Part shown: in pieces, positions 44,572 through 53,242 of the stretch | How the letters are laid out: each line of letters begins with the position of its first letter | Position numbering within the stretch: the stretch's first letter is position 1 | Assembly: GCF_014650915.1 (NCBI RefSeq) | Contig: NZ_BMVW01000001.1 | Location: 620,001-684,000, forward strand | Origin: Streptomyces poonensis | GTDB taxonomy: Bacteria > Actinomycetota > Actinomycetes > Streptomycetales > Streptomycetaceae | Length of the DNA stretch: 64,000 nucleotides | Direction: 5' to 3' | Position numbers and translations under genes: made by a program | Notes under the pieces: model-generated | What the model was told of the DNA's origin: nothing | Databases searched by the model: none | What the model saw: only the letters and a program-made list of their open reading frames with translations

Positions 44572-45228
44572 ATGTCCACGACCGCTGAGCGCGTGGCTGT
44601 ACTGACCAGAAGCGAAGTGCTCCGCATGGGGGTGCGGACCCTCCTGGCGCGCACCCCGGGCGTCGCCTCCGTCCGCGACCACGTGTACGAGCCGCAGGCC
44701 GCCGCCGCCATCGACTTCACCGACGTGGACGTTCTGCTGCTGTCCTGCCCCCGGGAGGAGTGGGTCCGGGACACCGCTCGCCGCGCGGGCGCGGCCGGCG
44801 CGAAGGTGCTGCTCCTCCTGGACGAACGCATGGTCGCCGACCCCGACTCGATCCGCGGGGTCGTCGCCCACGGCGTGCTGCTGAAGCACGAGCTGACATC
44901 CGATGCCCTGGCTCTGGCGTTCACCCAGATGCGAACCGGCGGCTTCCCGCTGCCCTCCGCGTTCTCGCACGCACTGATCAGGCATTCTCCGGGCCCGTCC
45001 CCCGACGATCGAGGGCGCATCGCCATGCTCACACCGCGCGAGCGGGAGACGCTGGCGCTCCTGGTGGAGGGACTGAGCAACAAGCTGATCGCGCGTCGGC
45101 TGCGGATCTCGGAGCACGGCGCGAAGCGGCTGGTGGCCAACATCCTCGCCAAGATGAACTGCCCCAATCGCACCCAGGCGGCGGCCATCGCCGTGCGCGA
45201 GGACGCCGTGCAGCTGAGCCGGGTCTGA
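44572..45228 (+). CDS. Orphan LuxR-type regulator with degenerate receiver domain
   Basis: A 218-residue protein built like a NarL/FixJ response regulator. The N-terminal 125 residues follow the receiver fold, but the phosphorylation site that normally reads DxxMP is LLLSCPREE, without an aspartate at the acceptor position, and the acidic pocket near residue 10 is missing. The C-terminal LuxR helix-turn-helix is intact (LTPRERETLALLVEGLSNKL and RLRISEHGAKRLVANILAKM). ATG 44572 has a GAGGGGG ribosome site. No sensor kinase is adjacent. It is probably controlled by something other than phosphorylation. Confidence 0.88.
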   Translation: MSTTAERVAVLTRSEVLRMGVRTLLARTPGVASVRDHVYEPQAAAAIDFTDVDVLLLSCPREEWVRDTARRAGAAGAKVLLLLDERMVADPDSIRGVVAHGVLLKHELTSDALALAFTQMRTGGFPLPSAFSHALIRHSPGPSPDDRGRIAMLTPRERETLALLVEGLSNKLIARRLRISEHGAKRLVANILAKMNCPNRTQAAAIAVREDAVQLSRV

Positions 45229-45261
45229 ATAACGCTCGGCAGGGGCGCTTCTGCATACGGG

Positions 45262-46011
45262 TCAGATCTGGTTCTCGCCGCCGTCGGCGTAGAGGTTGGC
45301 GCCGAGGATGAAGCTGCTCTGGTCGGAGGCGAGGAAGGCGACGACCGCGGCGATCTCCTCGGGGCGTGCCATCCGGCCCAGCGCGGTGTCCGCGGCGAGC
45401 TTGGCCCGGAGGCCGGCCGCGTTCTCCGGTCCGACCAGGTTGGTGACCCCGGGGGTGTCGACCGGGCCCGGCGAGATGGCGTTGACCCGGACGCCGCGGC
45501 CCTTGAGCTCGTTGGCCCAGACCCGGGCGAAGGACCGTACGGCGGCCTTGGACGCCGCGTACAGGCCGAACCCCTCGGCGCCGTTGTCGGCGGCGGTGGA
45601 GGCGTTCAGGATCACCGAGGCGCCGTCGTTGAGCAGCGGCAGCGCCTTCTGCACGGTGAACAGCGTGCCCCGCACGTTGATGTCGAAGACGTGGGCGAGG
45701 TCCTCTTCCGTGGTCCGCTCCAGCGGTACCAGTGAGGCGGTCGCGGCGTTCGCGAAGACCACGTCCAGACCCCGGCCGCGGGCGCGGACCGCGTCGTACA
45801 GCCGGTCCAGGTCGGTCAGGTCGGAGATGTCTCCGGCCACCGCGGTGGCCCTCGCCGCACCGATGGTCTCGACGGCCGCGTCGAGTTCACCCTTGCGTCG
45901 GCCGGTGATGAACACGTGCGCGCCGTCGGCCGCCAGCCGTGCGGCGGTGGCCAGGCCTATCCCGGTGCCGCCGCCGGTGACGACCGCGGTCTTGTCCTTG
46001 AGCTGGTACAT
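45262..46011 (-). CDS. Short-chain dehydrogenase/reductase
   Basis: A 249-residue SDR. The cofactor motif TGGGTGIG is near residue 13, with TGRRKGELDAAV suggesting NADP preference. NAAT replaces the usual NNAG near residue 90 and the catalytic YAASK is near 154. The C-terminus ASDQSSFILGANLYADGG is the classical SDR end. ATG 46011 follows GGAGGT; an ATG five codons upstream lacks a ribosome site. It is divergent from a TetR gene with two ACCGATCG sites between them, so it is very likely that regulator's target. Confidence 0.92.
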   Translation of the reverse strand: MYQLKDKTAVVTGGGTGIGLATAARLAADGAHVFITGRRKGELDAAVETIGAARATAVAGDISDLTDLDRLYDAVRARGRGLDVVFANAATASLVPLERTTEEDLAHVFDINVRGTLFTVQKALPLLNDGASVILNASTAADNGAEGFGLYAASKAAVRSFARVWANELKGRGVRVNAISPGPVDTPGVTNLVGPENAAGLRAKLAADTALGRMARPEEIAAVVAFLASDQSSFILGANLYADGGENQI

Positions 46012-46036
46012 GGGTTTGACCTCCATGAACTTAAGT

Positions 46037-46084
46037 ACCGATCGGTTCGGAATGCGACGGTAGCAGACTTCCAGACCGATCGAT
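46037..46084. promoter_or_regulatory. Two TetR operator candidates, ACCGATCGGT and ACCGATCGAT
   Basis: A perfect 10-bp palindrome at 46037-46046 and a near copy at 46075-46084 lie 38 bases apart in the 96-base space between the divergent dehydrogenase and TetR genes. This is the normal layout for a self-regulating TetR repressor that also controls its neighbour. Confidence 0.6.
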
Positions 46085-46107
46085 ACAGAAGTAGTAGAGT
46101 GGAGTGC

Positions 46108-46716
46108 ATGGGAACGCAGCGACAGACGCGGATCGGCCGGCCGAGGGGCTTCGACGCGGACGAGGCCCTCGAACGGGCCATGCGGGTCTTCTGGGAGAAG
46201 GGCTACGAAGGCGCCGGCCTCACCGACCTGACCGGTGCCATGGGCATCACCCGCACCAGCATGTACGCGGCCTTCGGCAACAAGGAGGACCTGTTCCGCA
46301 AGGCGCTGGAGCGCTACACCGAGGGCCCCGCCTCCTATGTGGCCCGCGCCCTGGAGGAGCCGACCGCCCGGCAGGTGGCCGCCGCGTTCCTCAACGGCTC
46401 CGTGCGGGCCACCACCCACCCCGACTGCCCCGCCGGGTGCCTCGGCGTCCAGGCATCCCTCGCCGCCGGCGACACCGCGGGCCACGCCCGCGATGCCCTC
46501 GTCACCTGGCGCAACGAGGGCACCGCGCGTCTGCGCGACCGGTTCCGGCGCGCCGTCACCGAAGGCGACCTGCCCCCCGACACCGATCCCGGACAGCTCG
46601 CCCGCTACCTCATGACCGTGGCGAACGGCATCGCCGTCCAGGCCGCCAGTGGCGCTACCCCTGACGACCTGCGGCAGGTGGCCGACATGGCGCTGCGGAG
46701 CTGGCCGCCCGCCTGA
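46108..46716 (+). CDS. TetR family transcriptional regulator
   Basis: A 202-residue TetR repressor. The helix-turn-helix covers residues 10-58 (LTDLTGAMGITRTSMYAAFG then NKEDLFRKALERY). The ligand domain contains CPAGCLGVQASLAAGD, a segment common in the subgroup that regulates dehydrogenases and efflux genes. ATG 46108 has GTGGAG just upstream. It is divergent from the short-chain dehydrogenase gene and ends 79 bases before the remnant MMPL gene. Confidence 0.92.
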   Translation: MGTQRQTRIGRPRGFDADEALERAMRVFWEKGYEGAGLTDLTGAMGITRTSMYAAFGNKEDLFRKALERYTEGPASYVARALEEPTARQVAAAFLNGSVRATTHPDCPAGCLGVQASLAAGDTAGHARDALVTWRNEGTARLRDRFRRAVTEGDLPPDTDPGQLARYLMTVANGIAVQAASGATPDDLRQVADMALRSWPPA

Positions 46717-46795
46717 CCGGCCGCCGTCTCCGCCCGCGCCGCCCGCTTGCGCTGCCCCGCCGCCACGGCACCGCGGACCGCTACCGGCCGGGACA

Positions 46796-47347
46796 TCAGC
46801 GCTGTGCGGTCCCGGAACGGGTGAGAATCGACGTCCGGTCCGACGACGGCTGCGCGCCACCGGTCAGTTTCCCGCCCTCGATGTCGACGTCGGGGACGAG
46901 GCGGTCGAGCCGGTGCGGCAGCCACCAGGCCCGGTCGCCGAGCAGGGCCAGTACGGCGGGCACGATGGTCATCCGGACGACGAAGGCGTCGCAGGCGACC
47001 GCGACCGCGAGGCCGAATCCGATCGACTTGATCGTGAGATCGTGGGAGCCGACGAAGCCCGTGAACACCGTGATCATGATGAGGGCGGCGGCGGTGACGA
47101 CCATGGAGCGCGTTCCGGTGTCGGCCTCGGTGCCGACGGCCAGCTTCCGGATGGCGTCGACCAGGTCCTTCAGCAGGTCGATGGCGCGCTGGGACTCCGT
47201 GCCGGGCAGGGTGAGACCCGTGGTGTTCGTGCTCGTGGTGCTGACGGCGGCGGCGCCGACGGCGCCCAGGACGACAGCCCACAGGAGGACCGCGAGTCCG
47301 CGTCGCCGGAAGGCGAGGCGGCCGATCCTGTGGAGCAGGGCGGCCAT
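46796..47347 (-). pseudogene. MMPL family transporter remnant with internal deletion
   Basis: MMPL (RND-like) transporters are about 700 residues with 11-12 helices. This frame is only 183 codons, yet it keeps both ends: the N-terminus MAALLHRIGRLAFRRRGLAV with its first helix and PGTESQRAIDLL, then, with no frame break, the C-terminal block VVTAAALIMITVFTGFVGSH, the AVACDAFVVRMTIVPAVLAL helix and WWLPHRLDRLVPDVDIEG. About 500 residues are missing between codons 62 and 84 (near 47,095-47,165). The product could not form a complete transporter. Confidence 0.85.
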
Positions 47348-47475
47348 GAGGTGTGCAACTTTCGCGTGCGGTCGGTCGTAGGGGATCGCTCCGTGTGACC
47401 GCGTCCGGCCGTCGCAGGGCGTCGGTGCTCAGGAGGCGCGGCAGGCGGGTCGTCCGGCCTCTCGTGCGGGTCGCG

Positions 47476-47494
47476 CGTGACGGCAGCCGTCACG
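47476..47494. terminator. 19-bp inverted repeat after the serine hydrolase gene
   Basis: CGTGACGGC, one base, then GCCGTCACG. It is 60 bases downstream of the serine hydrolase stop on the minus strand and about 130 bases upstream of the MMPL remnant. A terminator is most likely; with a one-base loop it could instead be a dimer binding site. Confidence 0.5.
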
Positions 47495-47553
47495 TACCGG
47501 TCGTCAGCGAGGCGGTCGCCGGCGGAGGCGATGCCGGCTGGTGTCCGCGGCCG

Positions 47554-48834
47554 TCATCCGGCCGGGCTGTCCGAGGGCTGAGGCTTGCCGAGCATCTGGC
47601 AGGTGGCCGCTTCGACGAGGGCCTTGTTCGTGGTGGCGGCCTTCTCTTCCTTGATGCCGAAGTTCGTGCTCGTCAGGACGGCGACGCTGCGCCGGCCGCT
47701 CGCGTCGGTGTAGATCTCGCTGGAGTAGCCGGGCAGGCCGCCGGTGTGCCCCCAGACGGTGCCGCAGGAGGTGTCCACCCGCATCAGCCCCAGTCCGTAG
47801 CCGCCGCCCTCCTCGGGAGCGTCGACCGTGGTGCGCATCTGCTTCATCTGCGCCTCGGGCAGCAGCTCGCCGGAGATCAGCGCGGTCAGGAAGCGCTGCC
47901 AGTCCTGTGCGGTGGAGACCATGCCGCCTGCCGCCCAGGACCAGCTCGGGTCGACGGCGGAGGTGTCGATGTTGTCCCCGGAACGCTCGGGACCGGCGAA
48001 TCCGACGCCTTCGGGCAGGTCGACGGTCCCGGAGAGGATGGTCCTCAAGCGCTCGGCGTCCGGCTCGTAGCCGGTCACGTGCTGCTGGCCGGTGTTCCAG
48101 TCGGCCTTCGTGGCGAGGTACGAGTCCTTCATGCCGAGCGGCCCGGTGATCTTCTCCTCGATCAGTTCGGCCAGGCCGCTCCCGGTGGCCTTCTCGAGAA
48201 TCAGTCCCAGCGCCTCGTAATTGGCGTTGCTGTACGAGTACGTCTCGCCGGGCTCGGCCGGCGGGTCCTGTCCGGGCGTGATGGCGAGCAGCTCCTCCGG
48301 TGTCCAGGTGCGCTTCTCCTGACCGGTGAGGGAGGGCAGGAATTCCGGGGTCAGCAGGAAGTCGCCCAGGCCGCTGGTGTGGTCGAGCAGCATCCGTACG
48401 GTGATGTCCGCGCCGCCCTCGACCAGGCCGGGCAGCCACTTCTCGACCGAGTCGTCGAGGCTGATCTTCTTCTCGGCGACCTGTTGCAGGACGAGGGCCG
48501 CGGTGACCGTCTTGGTGTTGGAGCCGACCCGGAACTGGTCGTCGGCGGCGATGCGGTGGTCGCCCTTCGTCCAGGCGGCCTGCTTCGCGATCTCGACGGG
48601 CGCCCCGTCGCCGGAGTCGACCCGGACGATGACACCGAGGGAGCCGGTGTCCGCCGCCTGCTGCGCGAGGCGGGCCAGCCGCGCGTCGGCCGCCGGGCTC
48701 GCCGCGCTCTGCCCGGCCGCCGGTTCGGCCCCGTCCGAGCAGCTCACGAGCGCCACGCCCATGCAGGTCACCAACGCCATGGTGAGCGCTCCCCGGCGGA
48801 TCCGGTGACGGCGAGACAGTGTGTATGCGGCCAT
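47554..48834 (-). CDS. Secreted serine hydrolase lipoprotein (class C beta-lactamase / DD-peptidase fold)
   Basis: A 426-residue lipoprotein of the beta-lactamase/transpeptidase-like family. The signal ends in the lipobox LVSC with Cys32. The catalytic SxxK is in VGSNTKT (Ser near 105), the YxN motif is YSN in ETYSYSNANY near 200, and the KTG-like motif is HTGG in WGHTGGLPGYSS near 370. These fit D-alanyl-D-alanine carboxypeptidases and esterases of family S12. It would act on the outer face of the membrane, perhaps on peptidoglycan. ATG 48834 begins the basic signal sequence. Substrate is unproven. Confidence 0.92.
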   Translation of the reverse strand: MAAYTLSRRHRIRRGALTMALVTCMGVALVSCSDGAEPAAGQSAASPAADARLARLAQQAADTGSLGVIVRVDSGDGAPVEIAKQAAWTKGDHRIAADDQFRVGSNTKTVTAALVLQQVAEKKISLDDSVEKWLPGLVEGGADITVRMLLDHTSGLGDFLLTPEFLPSLTGQEKRTWTPEELLAITPGQDPPAEPGETYSYSNANYEALGLILEKATGSGLAELIEEKITGPLGMKDSYLATKADWNTGQQHVTGYEPDAERLRTILSGTVDLPEGVGFAGPERSGDNIDTSAVDPSWSWAAGGMVSTAQDWQRFLTALISGELLPEAQMKQMRTTVDAPEEGGGYGLGLMRVDTSCGTVWGHTGGLPGYSSEIYTDASGRRSVAVLTSTNFGIKEEKAATTNKALVEAATCQMLGKPQPSDSPAG

Positions 48835-49045
48835 GGCGAGGTCCCTTCGGCGCGTGACGATGTGCTGCGTGCGTCGAGGGACCGGGCACGCACCTGGCGT
48901 GCGGCCGTTCGGCGGGTCCCGCGCACAACAACCATTCAGTCAGCGGCGCGCACCCGGTACATCGCTCGATGGCGGGCTTCCCGCCGGCGCGGGGTCATTC
49001 CAAGGAGTGACCCGCAGGGGTACGGCGCCCCGCCGGCCCGGTCGG

Positions 49046-49711
49046 TCAGGACAGGGTGTTCCTGGCCAGCACCGCCGCCTGCGCTCTGCTCTGGCAGCCG
49101 GTCTTCGTCAGCACGCGGCTGACGTGGGTCTTCACCGTGTGCAGGCTCACCACGAGCCGGTCGGCGATCTCGGCGTTGCTCAGCCCGTCCCGGATCAGTC
49201 GCAGGACGTCGGCCTCCCGCTCGGTGAGGTCCCTCAGCCGGGCCAGCTCCTGGTCGCTGGGCCGGCGCCGGCCGCTGAGATGGCCCTCGATGATCCGCTG
49301 GGTCACCGCGGGGCTCAGCGCGCTGTGCCCGGCCGCCGCGGCACGCACGGCCCCGGTCAGCTCCTCGTACGAACTGTTCTTCAGCAGGAACCCGGACGCC
49401 CCGGCCGCCAGCGCGTCGTCGACGTACTCGTCCAGGTCGAACGTGGTCAGCATGAGCACCCGGCTGCGCCCCGGCCCGAGCAGTCCCCGGCGGCCCAGCT
49501 CGGCCAGGGCCCACAGGCCGTTGCGGCGCGGCATGCGGATGTCCATCAGCAGCACGTCCGGCCGCAGCCGCGCGCACACCTCGACGGCTTCCGCACCGTC
49601 GTCCGCCGTGCCCGCCACGGTGATGTCCGCCTGGCTGTCGAGGATCGCGCTCAGCCCGGCGCGGATGATCGGCTCGTCGTCCACGACGAGCACGCTGATC
49701 TGCTCAGACAC
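49046..49711 (-). CDS. Two-component response regulator, NarL/LuxR type
   Basis: A 221-residue response regulator. The acidic pair VVDDEP is at residues 9-14, the phospho-acceptor is Asp57 in LLMDIRMP, and the switch residues TTF and LLKN are present. The LuxR helix-turn-helix is LTEREADVLRLIRDGLSNAE and onwards. GTG 49711 follows GGGAG and overlaps the kinase stop by 8 bases, so the pair is translated together. Targets are unknown, but the neighbouring serine hydrolase is a candidate. Confidence 0.94.
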   Translation of the reverse strand: MSEQISVLVVDDEPIIRAGLSAILDSQADITVAGTADDGAEAVEVCARLRPDVLLMDIRMPRRNGLWALAELGRRGLLGPGRSRVLMLTTFDLDEYVDDALAAGASGFLLKNSSYEELTGAVRAAAAGHSALSPAVTQRIIEGHLSGRRRPSDQELARLRDLTEREADVLRLIRDGLSNAEIADRLVVSLHTVKTHVSRVLTKTGCQSRAQAAVLARNTLS

Positions 49712-50897
49712 CGGCAGGCTCCCACGGCATCGTGGCCGCGACGCGGAAGCCGCCGTCATCGGTCGGGCCCGCGGTGAGTTCGCCGTCCAGCGCACCCACC
49801 CGTTCCTCCATGCTGACCAGGCCGAGCCCGACCCCCGCGCCGGCCGTGCCGCGCCGCGCCGCGCGGCCGTTCACGACCTCGCACCGCAGCTTCCCACCGT
49901 CGACGCCGTCGACACTCACCCGGACCGGCGCCCCGGGCGCGTGCCGACGCGCGTTGACCAGTGCCTCCTGCACGACGCGGTACGCCGCCAGCTGCACCGG
50001 CCCCGGCACGGACTCCAGCTCGATGCCCGTCGTCAGCTCGACCGTCCCTCCCGCGGCACGGTGACTGTCCAGCAACGCGTCCAGCTCACCGAGATCCGGC
50101 ACCGGCTGGAGCGGGACCGCGTCCGCGGGGTCGCGCAGCATCCGCAGCAGGTCACGCAGCTCGCCGCTGCTCTGCCGGCCCGCCGCCGCCAGCCCGTCGA
50201 CCTGGGCACGGGCCCAGTCGGGCAGTTCCCCGCCGCGGGCCCGCAGGGTCTCCGCGTGCACGACGAGCAGGGTCAGCGAGTGCGCGACCACGTCGTGCAT
50301 CTCACCGGCGATCCGTGTCCGCTCGCGTTGCGTGGCCTGCGCCGCCTCCAGGGCCTGCGCCCGGCGCGCGTCGGCCGCCCGCCGCTCGGCCGCGGCCAGC
50401 AGTTCCTGCCGGGTCCGCGCGGCGAACCCCATTGCCCACGCCAGCGGCATCGGGGCCAGCGCGGCGAGGACGTCCAGGCCGCCCTGGAAGTCGCCGGAGT
50501 CGGTCGTCATCCGGTTCAGCCACAGGCCGGCCATGCTCAGCACGCTGACGCCGAGGACCGCCGACACGGTCCGCCGCCAGCTCGTGCCGTGGTTGCCCAG
50601 GTTGTAGAGCAGCACCGCCAGCGGCAGGAAGACCAGCGGCGACAGCTTGGCTCCCGCGCCCGCACTCCCCACCAGCGCGGCCAGAAGGGACCCGAAACCC
50701 ACGACGAAGGCGGTGGCCGGCAGCCGCCGCCTCAGCAGCAGGACTCCCACGCCCACCGCCTCGTACACCGTGAGCGACGCCCAGGCCGGCCCGGAGGTGT
50801 CCACGTACGGCTGCGACAGCAGCGCCGGCAGAAACGTCAGTACGACCAGCCCGGTGTCGGCGCCCCACCCCGGCCACCTGCCGTCCATCACTCTCAT
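49704..50897 (-). CDS. Two-component sensor histidine kinase (HisKA_3 type)
   Basis: A 397-residue NarL-family sensor kinase. The first 150 residues hold about four to five helices with very short loops, so it senses within or near the membrane. The phospho-acceptor is His201 in RIAGEMHDVVAHSLTLLV. The catalytic domain has YRVVQEALVNARRHAPGA as N box and GAGVGLGLVSMEERV as G box. I chose ATG 50897; ATG 50888 and GTG 50936 are alternatives. It is co-translated with the response regulator. Confidence 0.93.
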   Translation of the reverse strand: MRVMDGRWPGWGADTGLVVLTFLPALLSQPYVDTSGPAWASLTVYEAVGVGVLLLRRRLPATAFVVGFGSLLAALVGSAGAGAKLSPLVFLPLAVLLYNLGNHGTSWRRTVSAVLGVSVLSMAGLWLNRMTTDSGDFQGGLDVLAALAPMPLAWAMGFAARTRQELLAAAERRAADARRAQALEAAQATQRERTRIAGEMHDVVAHSLTLLVVHAETLRARGGELPDWARAQVDGLAAAGRQSSGELRDLLRMLRDPADAVPLQPVPDLGELDALLDSHRAAGGTVELTTGIELESVPGPVQLAAYRVVQEALVNARRHAPGAPVRVSVDGVDGGKLRCEVVNGRAARRGTAGAGVGLGLVSMEERVGALDGELTAGPTDDGGFRVAATMPWEPAGV

Positions 50898-50981
50898 CCG
50901 TCCGACACTATGACCTCGCACGCGGGCCTTCGTCACTCCAAAGAGCCACTCGCACCCGGCGTGCGAGTGGCTCGACCCGCC

Positions 50982-51698
50982 TCACCGAGGACCGGAGGTG
51001 AGCGCGCGCCGGGCAGCGGTCAGCAGAGCGAGCACCTCGGCGGCGGCCGCCCGCACGGTTGCCTCATCCACGGGGACCGGCGGTTCGACTGCCGCCTCGA
51101 CGGTGTGTCCGAGCAGGTCCGCGCGATGGTCCGGAGAGGCGGCCTCGCCCTCGGGGACCGCGACGCCTCCGGTGATGAATCCGGCCAGGACCGCGTCGAT
51201 CGTGTGGATCTGGTCCGCCGCCGGCATGGTGCGTGTGACCAGTCCGTGCGAGCGCCAGACGTCGACAAGGCGCGCGAGCAGGTCGTGGAAGCCGAGTTCC
51301 TGTGCCACGGAGCGTCCGCTGGCGGGGGCGGCGAGCGCGCCCAGGACGTCGGTGTCGCCGGTGTGAATGGCCCGGGCGAGGGGGCGTCGGGACTGCTGCC
51401 GGAAGACCTCCCGCACCAGGCGACCGGGCAGGGCGATGACGACGTCCTTCTCGACGCTCTCGGCGACCGCACCGATCACCTCGCCGAACTCGTGGCGCAG
51501 CAACTCGGTGAACAGCACCTGTTTGGTCTTCCAGTGCAGGTAGACGGTGCCTTTGCCGATGCGTGCGCGGCGCGCGATCTCGTCGATGGTGACCCGCTTG
51601 TAGCCCCACGCCGCCAGCAGTTCGCGTGCGGCGGCCAGGATGCGCTCGGCACGTTCGCGTTCGGCGTCGCCGGAGTCGGGGATGTGCTTCGTACTCAC
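50982..51698 (-). CDS. TetR family transcriptional regulator
   Basis: A 238-residue TetR regulator. The helix-turn-helix is at about residues 18-65 (LLAAWGYKRVTIDEIARRAR then IGKGTVYLHWKTKQVLF). The ligand domain is undistinguished. GTG 51698 is used; TTG 51719 would add seven residues. It is divergent from the FAD monooxygenase gene, and a 29-bp inverted repeat with 10-bp arms lies between them, which should be its operator and makes the monooxygenase its likely target. Confidence 0.92.
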   Translation of the reverse strand: MSTKHIPDSGDAERERAERILAAARELLAAWGYKRVTIDEIARRARIGKGTVYLHWKTKQVLFTELLRHEFGEVIGAVAESVEKDVVIALPGRLVREVFRQQSRRPLARAIHTGDTDVLGALAAPASGRSVAQELGFHDLLARLVDVWRSHGLVTRTMPAADQIHTIDAVLAGFITGGVAVPEGEAASPDHRADLLGHTVEAAVEPPVPVDEATVRAAAAEVLALLTAARRALTSGPR

Positions 51699-51723
51699 CG
51701 GTTCAGCATGCCACCTCAAGACC

Positions 51724-51752
51724 GCGTGACCAAATGTCTAAATTGGTCACGC
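51724..51752. promoter_or_regulatory. TetR operator, 10-bp-arm inverted repeat
   Basis: GCGTGACCAA and TTGGTCACGC flank a nine-base AT-rich centre. It is the only extended symmetry in the 81-base space between the divergent TetR and monooxygenase genes. AT-rich sequence in the centre probably overlaps a promoter element. Symmetry, length and position are typical for TetR repressors. Confidence 0.75.
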
Positions 51753-51779
51753 AGTTCTGTCGAGTGTTACGTTCGCCTC

Positions 51780-52961
51780 ATGACCTCTTCAGCCCTTCCC
51801 CCGCGCGACACCCGTCGTCGCGCCCTCATCGTCGGTTCCGGCATCTCCGGCCTGGCCGCAGCTCTGACCCTGCACCGAAGCGGCTGGGACCCCCTGGTCG
51901 TCGAGCGGGCGCCCGAGCGCCGGACCGGCGGCTACTTCGTCCGCTTCAACGGCCCCGGTTACAGCGCCGCCGAACGCCTCGGGCTGCTGGATTCACTGCC
52001 CGATCGACGCGACCCGCACGGACGCACCTACGAGGTCGACTCCCGCGGCCGGCTCTTCCCCGGTCTCGCCTTTCCGGAGACCGTCAACGGCACCCCGTTG
52101 CGCATGCTTCTGCGCAGCGACCTCGAACGCGTCCTGTACGAGGAGGTCGAAGGGAAGGTGCGGATCCGCTACGGCGTCGGCCCCGCCACCGTCACCCAGG
52201 ACCGGCGGCAGGTGAGCGTCACCCTGACCGACGGGTCGGTGGAGACGGCGGACCTGCTGATCGGCGCCGACGGCATCCACTCCACCGTCCGCTCCCTGCT
52301 CTTCGGACCGGAGGACCTCTACCGCAAGGACTTCGACCACGTCGTGGCCGCCTGCGTCATGGACGAGCCGCTGCCCGGACTGAGCGAAGGCGACTCCGTG
52401 GTCGCCACCGCCCCCGGCCGCTCCGCCTGGGTCAACACCTACCGCGACCACCCGCCGGTCGCCTTCCTCCTCTACCGCACCCCGTGGCCCGCCGCCGAGG
52501 CGCGGAAGGAACCAGCCGTCGCACTGCGCGAGGCATTCGCCGGCTTCGGCGGGAAGGTCGTGCCCGCGATGCTGGACGCGATGGAGCGGTCCGGCACCGA
52601 ATCCGTCCTCTTCGATCAGGTCAGCCAGATCCGGATGAGCCGCTGGAGCCACGGCCGCACCGTGCTGCTCGGTGACGCCGCCTGGTGCATGACCCTCCAC
52701 TCGGGCCAGGGCTCCGGCATGGGCATCGCGGGCGCCGACCTCCTCGCCCGTTCCCTGCGTGAACACGATGATCTGTCCGCCGCTCTGGGCACCTGGGAAC
52801 AGCAGTTGCGCCCCCTGGTGGACCGTCATCAGAAAGAGGCGCTGCTCATGCAGCACTTCTTCATGCCCGCCAACCGCTTCGGCTACCACGCCCGCCGCGG
52901 GTTCATCCGTGCCACGGGCACCCCGATCGGCGCGAAGCTCGCGAAGACCCTCATGGGCTGA
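51780..52961 (+). CDS. FAD-dependent monooxygenase (PHBH/TetX fold)
   Basis: A 393-residue class A flavoprotein monooxygenase. The Rossmann motif IVGSGISGLAAALTLHRSG is at residues 14-32, the DG motif LLIGADGIHSTVRSLLFG near 160 and the GD motif VLLGDAAWCMTLHSGQGSGM near 295. It hydroxylates small aromatic or drug-like compounds with NAD(P)H and oxygen; TetX-type drug inactivation is one possibility, but specificity is not visible. ATG 51780 has no strong ribosome site, so the transcript may be short-leadered. Divergent TetR control is likely. Confidence 0.93.
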   Translation: MTSSALPPRDTRRRALIVGSGISGLAAALTLHRSGWDPLVVERAPERRTGGYFVRFNGPGYSAAERLGLLDSLPDRRDPHGRTYEVDSRGRLFPGLAFPETVNGTPLRMLLRSDLERVLYEEVEGKVRIRYGVGPATVTQDRRQVSVTLTDGSVETADLLIGADGIHSTVRSLLFGPEDLYRKDFDHVVAACVMDEPLPGLSEGDSVVATAPGRSAWVNTYRDHPPVAFLLYRTPWPAAEARKEPAVALREAFAGFGGKVVPAMLDAMERSGTESVLFDQVSQIRMSRWSHGRTVLLGDAAWCMTLHSGQGSGMGIAGADLLARSLREHDDLSAALGTWEQQLRPLVDRHQKEALLMQHFFMPANRFGYHARRGFIRATGTPIGAKLAKTLMG

Positions 52962-53012
52962 CGCACCCCGCCGGCCCCGGCGTCCGGCCCGGCGGGGCGG
53001 TCTCAGGCGGTG

Positions 53013-53205
53013 TCAGGGCGGTGTCAATCCGCCGCCGTCGGTGACCACGCTCCGCATCAGCAGGTCGAAGTGCTCGCGCACGTGCTCGACCAGGTCGAAC
53101 GTGGGGTCCATGAGCCACTGGGTCGTCAGGCCATCCGCGCAGGCGACCAGCGCGCGGCCCAGTGCGTCGGGATCGACGTCGGCCCTGACCAGTCCCGCGT
53201 CGCAC
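53013..53205 (-). pseudogene. TetR-family C-terminal remnant
   Basis: The minus strand carries a frame without a start reading CDAGLVRADVDPDALGRALV then ACADGLTTQWLMDPTFDLVE and HVREHFDLLMRSVVTDGGG, ending at a stop at 53013. The pattern of an 'ALGRALVALADGL..QWLLDP..FDL' block is the usual end of a TetR ligand domain. The DNA-binding half is absent: the frame meets a stop near 53,223 and the homologous part ends near 53,203, where an unrelated gene fragment begins on the other strand. Confidence 0.75.
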
Positions 53206-53242
53206 CTACGAGTGGGGCGATCTCAAGGGCGATCCGCGCCGC

